A DNA stretch of 64,000 bases from JAXLYE01 sp046351595 (GCA_046351595.1 JAXLYE010000002.1:1-64000), one strand, 5' to 3'; positions 47,004 through 57,362 are shown, counted from the stretch's first letter. A program made the numbers and translations. Notes: generated by a model not told the origin, from the sequence alone.

Positions 47004-47471
47004 TCAGGGTGCCGTCGGCGCCGTCGGCGGCGTCTCCAGGGTCAGCACCAGCTCGCGGATCTTCCAGCCCGCCGCCGTGCGCTCGTAGCGCGCGTGGTAG
47101 CGGCCCCACACCGGCTGCGGGCCCGCGGCGGGCGCCGCCCGGAACACGCCGTGGGCCTGCACGTACCAGCAGCCGGTCGCCGTGTCCTCGCCGGTGCGCT
47201 CCAGGACGGGGTTGCTGGCGACGTGGAAGCTCCAGGCCAGCGCCGCGCACAGCCGCTCCTGATACAGGCGGCGCACCTCCGCCTTGCCGCGGCCCGCGCC
47301 GCCGGCGGCGCCGTAGTCCACCACCACGTCGTCGTGCAAGAGCTCGAGCAGCTCGTCGACCCGCGCCGGGTCCTGGATGGTCGCGTCGACCGCGTGGCAG
47401 TACCGCGCCTTCAGCCGGACGATCTCGGCCCCGTCCGCGGTCGCTTGGGATAGAGGCTGCGCTGTGCCCAT
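47004..47471 (-). CDS. SnoaL/NTF2-like protein
   Basis: A 155-residue soluble protein of the NTF2 cone fold. RLKARYCHAVDATIQDPARVDELLELLHDDVVVDYG has the typical helix-strand start; GWKIRELVLTLETPP is the last strand. It could be an isomerase, hydratase-like enzyme or simple binding protein; no fixed catalytic set is visible. AAAGGAG precedes the ATG at 47471, which replaces the longer frame. It is divergent from a second NTF2-like gene encoding a lipoprotein, and the shared intergenic region has repeated TCACATAAAC. Confidence 0.78.
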   Translation of the reverse strand: MGTAQPLSQATADGAEIVRLKARYCHAVDATIQDPARVDELLELLHDDVVVDYGAAGGAGRGKAEVRRLYQERLCAALAWSFHVASNPVLERTGEDTATGCWYVQAHGVFRAAPAAGPQPVWGRYHARYERTAAGWKIRELVLTLETPPTAPTAP

Positions 47472-47851
47472 ATCACTCTCCTTTGGGTTCCGCAGCCATA
47501 TCACATAAACGGTGATCCAAGCGAGTGCGACCCGGTCGCCGCGTGTGCGCGCCGGACGCTGCCTCTGTGGCCCCTGTGCGCAGCGCACGGCGGCCCTGCG
47601 GCCCGCGCGATGACCGTCCGTTCACATCGGATTCACATAAACAAATCATATACACATGAGCGATATCCGTATTTGTGTGTGTTGAAGCACAGCAAAATAA
47701 TTGCTTGCGCGCACCCAGCCCGAAAAAGACACTAGGGAGAGTCGGTCTGCTCGCTGGTGCTCGCGGTCCGATCGCCTGTGTCCGTCGGACGCCCGCTGGT
47801 TCAAGCGGGCCCGGCGCTCGGGCATAGCGATCTCATATAAAGGGGGCCTAT
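47472..47851. promoter_or_regulatory. divergent control region with TCACATAAAC repeats
   Basis: A 380-bp region between two divergent NTF2-like genes. TCACATAAAC occurs at 47501-47510 and again at 47633-47642; the first copy lies in an ATCAC-N7-GTGAT inverted repeat (47500-47516). The zone near 47630-47700 is A+T-rich. It is the probable site of two promoters and a shared regulator. Confidence 0.5.
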
Positions 47852-48391
47852 ATGAAGAAGCGTTCTCTGATTGCAGGTCTGGGTCTATTCGGTCTTCTGG
47901 CTGCTTCAGGGTGCGTAGGCCCCGCGACCAGTGGGGAAGGTGATGCGCCTGTCGCCCAGGAGAGCACACTCCAGCTTGCGCAGGGAATTCACAATCAGCT
48001 GAGCTCCGCGCAAGTGCGGCAGCTGATTGCCAATTACTATGTCGCCGTGCGCGGGCTGGACCTCAATAACTACCTGGCCAACTTCGCCAAGCACGGCACG
48101 CTCGAGGACCCGGTCGGCACCGACCCGCGGCGCGGCCTGGCCGAGATCGCGGGCGCCTACCAGCAGGCCATCGACAGCTTCAGCATCCTCGACATGCGCG
48201 AGCAGGACGTCTTCACGCCCGACAAGACCAACGAGGCCGCGGTGCGCTGGACCGTCAGCCTGACCTTCAAGAACGGCCTGAAGGTCGACCCGTTCAACGG
48301 CATCACCTACTTCAAGTTCGACGACGCCGGCAAGATCGCCTCCGCCCGCGCCTTCTGGGACCCCTCCGCCTTAGCCAACGCCCACTTCTAA
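47852..48391 (+). CDS. NTF2-like lipoprotein
   Basis: A 179-residue exported protein. MKKRSLIAGLGLFGLLAASGC is a lipoprotein signal with Cys at residue 21. The mature domain is NTF2-like: QVRQLIANYYVAVRGLDLNNYLANFAKHGTLEDPVG, then FKNGLKVDPFNGITYFKFDD and SARAFWDPSAL. This matches steroid delta-isomerase/SnoaL-type helix-strand order, but it is exported, so a cytosolic steroid or polyketide substrate is unlikely. AAAGGGGG precedes the ATG. The opposite gene has the same fold without a signal. Confidence 0.83.
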   Translation: MKKRSLIAGLGLFGLLAASGCVGPATSGEGDAPVAQESTLQLAQGIHNQLSSAQVRQLIANYYVAVRGLDLNNYLANFAKHGTLEDPVGTDPRRGLAEIAGAYQQAIDSFSILDMREQDVFTPDKTNEAAVRWTVSLTFKNGLKVDPFNGITYFKFDDAGKIASARAFWDPSALANAHF

Positions 48392-48636
48392 TCCCTCCCT
48401 AATCCCTCCCTACTACCCCTTCCGCCCTTACAAAACCCTCTCCCAGAGCTCTTTGCAGCCCCTATTCCTGGACACTTCTGCCAAAAGAGCGGGCGGCGCC
48501 GGAGGGAGGGCTCCCGGCGCACCAGCGACGGGATACCCGCAGGCGACAGGCCCCGCGTCCGACACATAGTGCCCTATTCATTCGTGCCCGATATACATAG
48601 CCCCCTATTCATTCCGCACCAGATTCCCAGAGCTCC
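48392..48636. other. intergenic region with short direct repeats
   Basis: AATCCCTCCCT occurs twice at 48391-48411, and CCCTATTCATTC twice at 48571-48613 (31 nt apart). It separates two convergent genes. No gene or clear hairpin terminator is visible. Confidence 0.5.
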
Positions 48637-49494
48637 TCAGACCACCGCCAAGGTCACCACCGCCGTCACCGCCACCCCGGCCAGCAGCACGATGGAGTAC
48701 AGGAACAGCAGCACCCCGCTCTTGAAAAGAGTCCGCACCCAGCCCTGCCCGTAGACCGCCCGCAGCGCCGCCGATAGGTGCGCGAAGAACACCAGGACCA
48801 CCAGCCCCGCGTGCGCCCGCACCTGCGGGATCAGGCAGAGCAGCAAGAGGAAGAACCCGAAGGCGTGCACGTGCAGCGCGAACGTCAGGTGCTCGATATA
48901 GAAGCGCCGCGAGCGCAGGTACAAAATCTTCAGCAGCACCGCGAACAGCGGCAGCAGCACGAACAGCACCTTGCTCGCCTGCGAAAGGAAGCTGTCGACG
49001 AAGCGCCGCTTCGCCTCGTCAGGCGGCAGCTTCTTCAGCAGCATGAGCTGGCTGCCGATGTGCCGATCCAGCCAGTCGACGCCGCTGTGCACCTCGGGCG
49101 GGCGGTCCACGTCGAGGGTACGGACCTCGATGCGGCGCGCGACCTTCACGCCGCCCGGCTTGTCGCCCCCGCCCAGCTGGATCGCGCTGTCCAGCCGCAG
49201 CAGCGGCAGCGTGAAGAAGTACACGACGCTCAGCAAGAGGTAGACGCGCAGCGGCGAGGTGTAGCGCGTGCGGCGGCCGGCGCAGTACTCGCGGGTCAAG
49301 AAGCCCGGACGGAACAGGAACGGCACGAACGTGCGCGTGATGCGCGAGTCGAGCTGGAACAGCCCGTCGAGCGCATCCCCCAAGAGCTCGCGCAGCGAGA
49401 CGCGGTAGTCGGCGTTGCGCTGGCCGCAGCTCGCGCAGTAGGCGCCCGGGGACGGCTCGTCGCAGTTCAGGCAGCGCTCGGTCTTGCGGGTCAT
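48637..49494 (-). CDS. DUF3667 membrane protein with zinc ribbon
   Basis: A 285-residue protein matching DUF3667. CLNCDEPSPGAYCASCGQRN is a double-CxxC zinc ribbon; SLRELLGDALDGLFQLDSRI and LFRPGFLTREYCAGRRTRY are signature blocks, followed by SPLRVYLLLSVVYFF. Four to five hydrophobic segments lie in the rest. Function unknown. The ATG at 49494 (MTRKTERC) is preferred over the one at 49536, because the zinc ribbon begins there and GCAGG precedes it. That region is also a 16-bp palindrome (49492-49507). Confidence 0.85.
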   Translation of the reverse strand: MTRKTERCLNCDEPSPGAYCASCGQRNADYRVSLRELLGDALDGLFQLDSRITRTFVPFLFRPGFLTREYCAGRRTRYTSPLRVYLLLSVVYFFTLPLLRLDSAIQLGGGDKPGGVKVARRIEVRTLDVDRPPEVHSGVDWLDRHIGSQLMLLKKLPPDEAKRRFVDSFLSQASKVLFVLLPLFAVLLKILYLRSRRFYIEHLTFALHVHAFGFFLLLLCLIPQVRAHAGLVVLVFFAHLSAALRAVYGQGWVRTLFKSGVLLFLYSIVLLAGVAVTAVVTLAVV

Positions 49495-49507
49495 CCTGCG
49501 CAGGATG
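49492..49507. promoter_or_regulatory. 16-bp palindrome across the DUF3667 start codon
   Basis: CATCCTGCGCAGGATG, a perfect inverted repeat that includes the start codon of the minus-strand gene and its GCAGG ribosome site. It could form an RNA stem over the start or bind a repressor. It may also be coincidence in GC-rich DNA. Confidence 0.4.
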
Positions 49508-49723
49508 CTAATGCCAACCCGGCGCGCGGCAAACAAGCTCCGGGCTCAGAGGGTTCCCAAAGGCTACTGCGGGCCACGCTGACGAGGGCTGCGGTGCTCA
49601 CAGGGGTTAATTCCTGGGGCTGCTGCGCTCCTCTCCCTCGCCATCGTGTCTCCTCGCTACGCTTTTTGGACACCCTCTCACAAGGGGACTTGTCTGCTGC
49701 GCCGGCACCGGCATGATGGCTCC

Positions 49724-50218
49724 ATGAGCAACACCTCCTACGTCCAGGCGCTGATCCGCGCCATCGAAAAGGGACCGCGCCGCGCCGGTCTCGAGAAGCA
49801 CCTCTCCTTCTACCTGGACATGGACGCGCCGCCGCACCTTGTCGCCCTGCTCAAGGCCTGGGCGTGGCACACGGTGTCGGGGCTGCGGATCGGACCCTTC
49901 ACGATGAGCGACCGCGCGATCCGCGCCTCGTTCGAGCTGCCGGTCTGGGTCAAGGACGGCAGCGGCCCGCACGCCGAGGCGTACATCGACGACTCGCAGG
50001 TGCGCAGCGACGTCATCGTGCTGGGGACCTGGCTGCGCGACAAGAACACCGAGACCCTGGGCATCGTGCGCGACCGCCGCACCATCCAGGACCGGGTGGT
50101 CAGCATCCGCGGCCCGTACACCACCACCCACGGCACGCTCGACGACGTCCTCAGGTCCTGTCACGCCGCCGGGGCGAGCGACCTGGTTCTTGAACCGGCC
50201 GCCGAAGCGCCGCGCTGA
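49724..50218 (+). CDS. hypothetical protein
   Basis: A 164-residue soluble protein. It opens with helices (SYVQALIRAIEKG, then RRAGLEKHLSFYLDM), then a beta-rich middle (RIGPFTMSDRAIRASFELPVWV) and a stretch of charged residues. No recognised family, no signal peptide. ATG 49724 has CATGAT six nt upstream and no Shine-Dalgarno, suggesting a leaderless mRNA. It is the last gene inside the inserted segment and ends 56 nt before the right repeat. Confidence 0.55.
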   Translation: MSNTSYVQALIRAIEKGPRRAGLEKHLSFYLDMDAPPHLVALLKAWAWHTVSGLRIGPFTMSDRAIRASFELPVWVKDGSGPHAEAYIDDSQVRSDVIVLGTWLRDKNTETLGIVRDRRTIQDRVVSIRGPYTTTHGTLDDVLRSCHAAGASDLVLEPAAEAPR

Positions 50219-50274
50219 TCCCGGCCGCGACGGGCGGGAACGATTGCCGCCGCGCCGGCCTCGCGCCCTACGTC

Positions 50275-50283
50275 CGAGGGCTT
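50275..50283. repeat. right direct repeat of the 11.3-kb insertion
   Basis: CGAGGGCTT, identical to 38993-39001 and lying in the HRDIKPS codons of the kinase N-half. See the left repeat. Confidence 0.75.
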
Positions 50284-50817
50284 GATGTCGCGGTGCGTGA
50301 TGCCGCAGCTGTGCGCCGCGGCCAGCACGTCGAGCGCCTGCTCCATGATCGAGAGGACGCGCGGCACCGGCATGCCCTGCTGCTCCTCGACCATGATGAT
50401 GCCGAGCTGGCGGCCGGTGACGTACTCCATGACCAGGTAGAGCTCGCCCTGATCCTCGCCGTAGTCATGCGCGGCGACGATGCCGGGGTGCGACAGGCGG
50501 GCCAAGAGGCGCGCCTCGCGATCGAAGCGTGCGCGCAGGACCTCGTGCTGCGTCCACACCGGCAAGAGGAACTTCACCGCGACCGTGCCCTGCAGCCGGA
50601 CGTGCGTCGCGCGGTAGACGCGGCCGCAGCCGCCGGCCCCGAGCAGCGCCTCGATGCGGTAGGTATCGAGCAGCACCGTGCCGATGCGGGTGTTGAACGG
50701 CCCGCGATCCACGCCCGGCCGCTGTGACAACGAGGCGGCACCGGTCGCCGCGAGCGCCACCTCGGGGCTCGCGCTCGACGCCGGTACCGCGGCCTGGTCC
50801 GCGCCCGCTTGCGCCAT
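50275..50817 (-). pseudogene. N-terminal half of the split Ser/Thr kinase
   Basis: ATG 50817 follows GAAGGAG and overlaps the reading frame of the cyclase upstream closely enough for an operon. GAGGCGRVYRATH, AVKFLL with the catalytic Lys and LVMEYV make a standard N-lobe; AHSCGITHRDIKPS is the catalytic loop. After KPS the frame turns into unrelated sequence to a stop at 50161. The missing remainder starts precisely at KPS in 38030-39001. Joining gives a kinase of about 501 residues. Whether the truncated N-half is stable is unknown. Confidence 0.85.
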
Positions 50818-50828
50818 GTGAGACTCCT

Positions 50829-52586
50829 TCACAGAAGCTCCAGCACCTTGAACGGCGCCTGCTGCTCGGCGAGCGAGCGCTCCGTGGTCAGCGCGCTCAC
50901 CAGGCTGCCCGGCAGACCCAGCGACAGGCCCGTGACCGCGCTGAGCTCGACGCCCGAGATCTCCGGCGCCTGCTCGGTGACCTGGTTGGTCGCGATGATC
51001 TGCCCGGGCTGCGCCAGCTCCGCCAGGTGCATCGCGACATTGACCACCTCGCCCAGCGCCTGCCGCTCGGGCAGCCCGCTGCCGCCCGCGCTGCTGCCCG
51101 AAGTACTGACGATCGCCTCGCCGGTGCTGATGCCGATGGCGATCTTGACCTCGAACGAGTAGTCGCGCTGCCAGCGGGGCGCGCTGGCCTGCACGAAGCG
51201 CAGGGCGTCCTCGGCCGCCGCGACGGCGCGCGGTGCGTGCTCGCGCTCCGGCTCGGTCGCGCCGAAGATCGCCATCATGCCATCGCCCACCGAGCGATCC
51301 ATGGCGCCCTCCTGGCGGTGCACGACGGCGGTGACGACCTCGGTCAGCTCGTGCAGCAGCGCCAGCACCTGCGTCGGCGGCGCGGTGGCGGCGAAGTGGC
51401 TGAAGCCGATGACGTTCATGTAGACGATCGAGACCGTGCGGCGCTGGCCGGTGAAGCTGCGCGAGGCCGGGCTGGAGTGCGTCGGCACAAGACCGAGCTC
51501 TGCCGCCCGCGCCGCGGCCGGCGGCGGCTCGATGACCCGGGCCGTCGTCGCTGCGGGCAGCGGCGCGCTCGGCGTCACGGGGGCCGCCGGGCGCGAGGCC
51601 GGCAGCAGCGCGGTCGGGATCTCGCGCCGCTCGAGCGGCGACAGCACCCGGGCCGGGCGCCCCGCCTCGCGCAGGCGGCGGCGCAGCGCATAGCCGCACG
51701 GCACGGCCAGCCCGAGCAGCAAGAGGAAGCTGCCGGCGGTGACCGGCCACGGGCGGCCGATCTCGGGGCTGACCGCGCGCACCGGGCGCCGCGCCAGCAG
51801 CGCCACGTGGTACTCCGGCAGCTGCCGCAGGATCGAGGTCGACGCGGTCGGCGCGATCGGCGAGCGCGCCGGCGCCCCGGCCCCCTGCAGCAGCGTCAGC
51901 TCGACGCCGGCGCCGAGCTGGCTGCGGTGGCGCTCGGCGATGCGGTGCACCTCGCCGTGCAGGCTCTCGGCGTTGAACACACCGACGACCGCGGCGCGGA
52001 TCTGCCCCCGGCGCACGACCGGCTCGGCGTAGTAGAGAAGCACGCGGCGCGCGGCGTCCAGCTGCGGATCCGGCGGCGGCGCCAGCAGCCACGTCCCCTG
52101 CGACGCGTCCTGCAGCAGCGCCTGCGCCGAGGGCGCCATCGGCTCCAGCACCGCCCGCCGCATGCCGTCGCGGTAGACGATGTCGAAGAGCGTGCCGTCG
52201 ATGCGGTAGACCGCGACGCCGGCCAGCGCCTGCGCGCGCGTCAAAAGCAGGCTGGCCAGGCGCGAGCGCACGTCGCGGCTGCCCAGGTGCGGATCGGTCA
52301 AGAGCGCGCCCAGCTGGTGCGTCACCAGGGCCGCGTCCTCGAAGGACTGGCGCAGGCTGGCGGCGGCCTGGTCGAGGCCCGCCTCCTGCTCGGCGAGCGC
52401 GCGCTGCTCGGCGAGAGCTCGCTGCTCGGCGCGCTCGTTCTGCTCGGCCTGCTCGCCAAGGACGTGCTGGCCGGCCAGCGCGATCGGCCCGTGATACAGG
52501 GCCAGCGCCGAGAGCACCAGCAGCGGCAGCGCACCCGCCGCGACCCACGTACGCGGCAGCGGAAATCCGAAAGAGAGAGTCCGCAT
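50829..52586 (-). CDS. class III adenylate/guanylate cyclase with sensor domain
   Basis: A 585-residue membrane protein. A signal-anchor helix (WVAAGALPLLVLSALALYHG) precedes a sensor region of about 230 residues with helical repeats (GEQAEQNERAEQRALAEQRA) and a Cache-like core. A second membrane helix (PVTAGSFLLLLGLAVPCGYAL) and a linker lead to the catalytic domain: VSIVYMNVIGFSHF, VGDGMMAIFG, and LGEVVNVAMHLAELA. The first metal-binding position expected as Asp appears changed (MNVIGF), so activity needs checking. ATG 52586 follows AGGTG. The kinase N-half begins 12 nt downstream, so the two were probably one operon. Confidence 0.85.
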   Translation of the reverse strand: MRTLSFGFPLPRTWVAAGALPLLVLSALALYHGPIALAGQHVLGEQAEQNERAEQRALAEQRALAEQEAGLDQAAASLRQSFEDAALVTHQLGALLTDPHLGSRDVRSRLASLLLTRAQALAGVAVYRIDGTLFDIVYRDGMRRAVLEPMAPSAQALLQDASQGTWLLAPPPDPQLDAARRVLLYYAEPVVRRGQIRAAVVGVFNAESLHGEVHRIAERHRSQLGAGVELTLLQGAGAPARSPIAPTASTSILRQLPEYHVALLARRPVRAVSPEIGRPWPVTAGSFLLLLGLAVPCGYALRRRLREAGRPARVLSPLERREIPTALLPASRPAAPVTPSAPLPAATTARVIEPPPAAARAAELGLVPTHSSPASRSFTGQRRTVSIVYMNVIGFSHFAATAPPTQVLALLHELTEVVTAVVHRQEGAMDRSVGDGMMAIFGATEPEREHAPRAVAAAEDALRFVQASAPRWQRDYSFEVKIAIGISTGEAIVSTSGSSAGGSGLPERQALGEVVNVAMHLAELAQPGQIIATNQVTEQAPEISGVELSAVTGLSLGLPGSLVSALTTERSLAEQQAPFKVLELL

Positions 52587-53080
52587 GGTTTCACCTGCAA
52601 TCCCAGCGGGCGCTGCCTCAGCCCCTCCCGCTCGATGTCCCGCTCTGCATAAGGGGACCCACTGCGATGTGGCGCGGTGCCGACGGCCGGAGCCCCGCTC
52701 GCCCCATCGACTGCAATCCGATACCGAGAAGCAAAATGTCCTGGGCGGAAGGGAAGCAACTGCCGTTCCAAGGGCGGGGGTCGCGCCGACAGCGACTGAG
52801 ACCGGGCTCTGCGAGCCCGCTCGGAGGGCGGCGGCGCTGTGCCAAAGCCGCTCAGTGTCGCGGCGGCGCACAGGCACACCTGGGCCTCCCTGCGCGTCCG
52901 CTGCGAGTAACGCGCTGTATCCGACACGTGCCACGGCGCGAGCGGCTGCAGCCTCGGCGCCGTCCAGCTGGGTCAAACCAGGGTAGACCGGGTCAAACAG
53001 GGTCAAGCTGAGCCAAGCCCCGCCAAGCCCGAGCAAGCAGAGATCGCGCCGGCCGCGCGGCCGGGACGCGGGCGCCTAAC
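52587..53080. other. 494-bp intergenic region
   Basis: Between the cyclase start and the Rieske gene end. Contains a degenerate run of GGTCAAAC/GGTCAAG units near 52973-53011 and no convincing gene. The cyclase promoter is expected here. Confidence 0.45.
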
Positions 53081-54199
53081 TCAGCTCGGATCGCGCCGGT
53101 CCCGCGGCAGCACCGCGGCCTCGGGGATGACGAAGGAGCGATCCAGCGACGGGTCGCGCCGCGACGGACCGGGCAGGGCCACGGGCTGGCCGGTGGCGTC
53201 GGGATCGAGGAACCAGCCGCGCTCGAAGCAGCGGCGGCGCAGGCGGCGGTAGGCGACGAGCAGCTGATCCGAGCGCACCAGCAGCTCGGCCCCGGTGTCA
53301 GCGGACGGCAGCGGCGGCCGCACCGGGCGCACGCCCTCGACGATGGGCTGGTCCTCGCGAAAGATGGCGAGGTTCTGGCGCGCCGCGGTGGCGTCGGCCC
53401 AGTCGCCGCGCAGGAAGTTGCGCAGGCTCAGCCAGATCGTGCGCGTGTGCCCCTCGTCGACGGGGATGTTGGTGTCGAAGATGATGATCTCCCAGCCCGG
53501 CCGCGGCCGCAGGTGGATGCGGATCAGGTTGGGCATGAAGAACGACAGCCGCACCGGCACGTCGGGGCGCCGCTTCGGGCCGAGGTAGCGCCACAGGCCG
53601 CGCGCCGGCGCCGCGGGCAGCGTGACCTGCGCGTGCGCGCCCCACTCCTCGGACTCGACGGTGTACTCGGGCACCTCGGGCTGGTTGATGTTGCCGAACG
53701 AGGCCGAGTGCACGAACGGCCCGTGCGCGAAGTCGAGGCCGTTCTCGACGACGCGGGCGTAATGGGCGCGGAAGTGGAACTCGCCGTACTGCGCCTTCCA
53801 GCCGGGCTGGCCGAACTCGGGCAGCGGCGGGATCGGCGGCCGCTCGGCCTCGGGCAGGTCGCCCAAAAACAGCCACACCAGGCCGTAGCGCTCGGTTGTG
53901 GGGTAGGCGTCGACCCGCGCGCGCTTGGGGATGGGCGCGCCCGGCGGGTTGGCCGGGATGCTCGTGCAGGCGCCGTGCGCATCGAAGCGCCAGCCGTGGT
54001 ACGGGCAGCGGACGCAGCCCTCGACGACGACGCCGCCGGACAGGTCGCCGCCGCGGTGCGGGCACAGGTTCGACAGCGCCACCACCTGGCCCCCGGCGCT
54101 GCGGAACAGCACCAGGTCGTGACCCATCACCCGCACCTTCTTGGGCGCGGTGGTGATCGCGGCAGAGACCTCGACGGCGTACCAGAAGTTCTTCAGCAT
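53081..54199 (-). CDS. Rieske non-heme iron oxygenase
   Basis: A 372-residue cytosolic oxygenase component. CPHRGG (about residue 47) and CPYHGWRFD (about 64) bind the [2Fe-2S] cluster. ENGLDFAHGPFVH (about 151) supplies the facial triad residues for mononuclear iron. The C-terminal domain is the beta-rich START-like fold of ring-hydroxylating oxygenases. Such enzymes hydroxylate or cleave aromatics, steroids or chlorophyll-type substrates with an electron donor; no reductase gene is near. The next two genes lie on the same strand but are unrelated in function. Confidence 0.9.
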   Translation of the reverse strand: MLKNFWYAVEVSAAITTAPKKVRVMGHDLVLFRSAGGQVVALSNLCPHRGGDLSGGVVVEGCVRCPYHGWRFDAHGACTSIPANPPGAPIPKRARVDAYPTTERYGLVWLFLGDLPEAERPPIPPLPEFGQPGWKAQYGEFHFRAHYARVVENGLDFAHGPFVHSASFGNINQPEVPEYTVESEEWGAHAQVTLPAAPARGLWRYLGPKRRPDVPVRLSFFMPNLIRIHLRPRPGWEIIIFDTNIPVDEGHTRTIWLSLRNFLRGDWADATAARQNLAIFREDQPIVEGVRPVRPPLPSADTGAELLVRSDQLLVAYRRLRRRCFERGWFLDPDATGQPVALPGPSRRDPSLDRSFVIPEAAVLPRDRRDPS

Positions 54200-54249
54200 G
54201 GCTTGCCTGCTCGCCCCTTTGGTGGACGCGGCGATCGGCCCGGTGGGGC

Positions 54250-54708
54250 TCAGGAACCGACCAGCTCGCGCGCGGTCTCGATCAGCTCAGCGGCTTGGAT
54301 GCCGCCGACGCGCGCGACCTCGCCGGCGACCTCTTCGATGCGATCGGCGATGTGCAGCTGGCGCTGCAGGCCGAGCACCATCCGCAGCCCGGTGAAGAAG
54401 CTGCGCAGCATGGCGCGGAGGAACAGGTTGCCGGTCGGCACGATCAGGTAGGCGCGCTCGAGCTTGCCCGAGGCGAAGCGCTCCTTGATGCGCTTGAAGA
54501 TCGCCGCCCGCACCTCCTCGGACGGGGGCGACAGGCCGCTCGCCGGCACCGCGACGAGCACCAGCGGCCCGCCGGCCTCGCGGTACAGGCTGTCGAGCAG
54601 GGTCGCCATGACCTCGACCTCGGCCGGGGTCGTGGCCGTGCGCACAAGGCGCACCAGCGCCACCCGCTGCAGCCGCCGGTGCAGGATGAAGGGTGCGGGC
54701 TCGGACAT
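54250..54708 (-). CDS. small helical protein of unknown function
   Basis: A 152-residue protein. RRLQRVALVRLVRTATTPAEVEVM opens a long helix; GGPLVLVAVPASGL and LERAYLIVPTGNLFLRAMLRSFF look like a central strand-helix unit of a STAS- or SpoIIAA-like fold, but no phosphoserine motif is visible. The C-terminal helix is charged. Starts at 54708 and lies 24 nt after the epimerase stop, so likely in the same transcript. Not assigned. Confidence 0.65.
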   Translation of the reverse strand: MSEPAPFILHRRLQRVALVRLVRTATTPAEVEVMATLLDSLYREAGGPLVLVAVPASGLSPPSEEVRAAIFKRIKERFASGKLERAYLIVPTGNLFLRAMLRSFFTGLRMVLGLQRQLHIADRIEEVAGEVARVGGIQAAELIETARELVGS

Positions 54709-54732
54709 GGTGGTCAGAGAGCGGCGCCGGGC

Positions 54733-55707
<975 letters not shown>

Positions 55708-55763
55708 TGCGGCATGCTACCGCAAAGCCCGAGCCGCCGTCGCTCATCCGCGCGAGGAACCGG

Positions 55764-57362
55764 TCAGCTGATCTCGGCGACGACCAGGGTGATGTCGTCC
55801 TTGCGCGGGCGGTCGGCGTAGAACGACAGGGCCTGCTGCATCATGTTGTCGCGCATCGCCGCCAGCGGCTGGTCGCCGGTCTGGCGCAGCGCCAGGCGCA
55901 GCCGCTTCTCGCCGAACTCCTCGCCGGCCGGGCTCTCGCACTCGATGAGGCCGTCGGTGAAGAACAGCAGGCGGTCGCCCGTGCGCAGCGGCTGCGTGCT
56001 CTCGGTGAAGGTCGACTCCGGGATGTCGCCCAGGCGGTTGCCGCGCGACATGAGGACCGTGAACTCCGGCTCGCCTTCCTTCAGCAGCGACGGCGCGCGG
56101 TACAGGTACGGGAAGTTGTGGCCGGCGTTGGCGAAGGTGATGACGCGCGTCTTGACGTCGACGGTGCAGGCGAAGCAGGTCATGACGAACTTGCGCCGCG
56201 CGCTCTCGAAGATGGCGCGGTTCATGAGCTCGAGCAGGCGCGAGGGCGTCAGGCGCGGCCCCTCGAGCGCGCGGCCGACGTCGCACGCCGCCTTGGCCGC
56301 GGCGGTGATCATGGCCGCGGGCACGCCGTGGCCGGTGACGTCGCCGATGACGATCAGCACCTTGTCGCCGGGCAGGTCGTGCACGGCCCACCAGTCGCCG
56401 CCGCACTGCGTCGCGGGCTGGAAGTGGCCGACGACCTTGACCGGGCCGTGGTGCAGCACCTCGCCCGAGGGCACCAGCGTCTCCTGGATGGTCCGCGCCA
56501 GCTCCAGGTCGCGCTCGAGGTCGCGCTTCTTGGCCTCTTCGGCGAGCAGCACCTGCAGCTGATCGGCCATGTGGTTGAAGTTGCCGGCGAGCAGCCCGAT
56601 CTCGTCGGCGGTGGTGACCTCGACGCGGGTCGTGAGGTCGCCGTTGGCGATCTGGTCGGCGCGCGCCGCCAGCGCCTTGAGCGGCCGCGTGATGCGCAGG
56701 CCCTGGAACACCGCGACGCCGCCGCCGATGGCGACGAACAAGAGCCCGAGCAGCGCCACCTGCGTCATCGACGCCGAGGCCTGCGCCTGCTTCTCCTCGT
56801 CGATGGACTTGATCTGGTTCTGCAGCGACGCCATCGAGTAGGTGACGACCAGCGTGCCGAGCTTTCTGCCCTGCGCGGTCACCGGGTGCGCGAACACGCG
56901 CCGCTTCTCCTTCTTGCCGGCGACCTCGACCTCGAAGTCCTTGGTCGTCGGCTTGGTCACCTGCGCCAGCTCCGGTCCGAGGCCGGGGTCGACCTCGGCG
57001 ACGGGCTTCTCCTTGAGCTTGGCGTCCGAGTGCGCGGCGACGTAGCCGTTGTCGGCGATGACGTAGAGCGCGACGATGTCGCGGTCGGTCTTGGCGGCGT
57101 CGGGCAAGAACGTCTGCAGGCTCGACAGATCCGACTGGATGAGCGCGGTGCGCACGCTCTCGCCCATCGCCTGCGTCAGCGTCTTGGCGCGCGTGCCCAG
57201 CGCCGAGTCGTACGCCTCCTGCAGCCGCAGCGCCGCCTCGTCGAAGGTGCGCCGCGATGTATAGATGCTGGTCGCACCGAGCAGCCCGACGATGAGCATG
57301 ATCAGCAGGATGCTGGTCAGGATCATCTTGAGGCTAATCGAGAATCCGCGCTGACTGGCCAT
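55764..57362 (-). CDS. SpoIIE-type PP2C phosphatase with HAMP domain
   Basis: A 532-residue membrane protein. A first helix (MILTSILLIMLIVGLLGATS) precedes an outer sensor domain of about 170 residues; a second helix is followed by HAMP (ITRPLKALAARADQIANGDL). The C-terminal catalytic domain has ECGGDWW-type acidic residues (QPATQCGGDWWAV), GDVTGHGVPAAM and FTDGLIECES, the PP2C metal-binding positions. It would dephosphorylate a Ser/Thr phosphoprotein, perhaps an anti-sigma antagonist. Divergent from the PAS protein by 59 nt. TACACT lies 8 nt before the ATG. Confidence 0.93.
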   Translation of the reverse strand: MASQRGFSISLKMILTSILLIMLIVGLLGATSIYTSRRTFDEAALRLQEAYDSALGTRAKTLTQAMGESVRTALIQSDLSSLQTFLPDAAKTDRDIVALYVIADNGYVAAHSDAKLKEKPVAEVDPGLGPELAQVTKPTTKDFEVEVAGKKEKRRVFAHPVTAQGRKLGTLVVTYSMASLQNQIKSIDEEKQAQASASMTQVALLGLLFVAIGGGVAVFQGLRITRPLKALAARADQIANGDLTTRVEVTTADEIGLLAGNFNHMADQLQVLLAEEAKKRDLERDLELARTIQETLVPSGEVLHHGPVKVVGHFQPATQCGGDWWAVHDLPGDKVLIVIGDVTGHGVPAAMITAAAKAACDVGRALEGPRLTPSRLLELMNRAIFESARRKFVMTCFACTVDVKTRVITFANAGHNFPYLYRAPSLLKEGEPEFTVLMSRGNRLGDIPESTFTESTQPLRTGDRLLFFTDGLIECESPAGEEFGEKRLRLALRQTGDQPLAAMRDNMMQQALSFYADRPRKDDITLVVAEIS

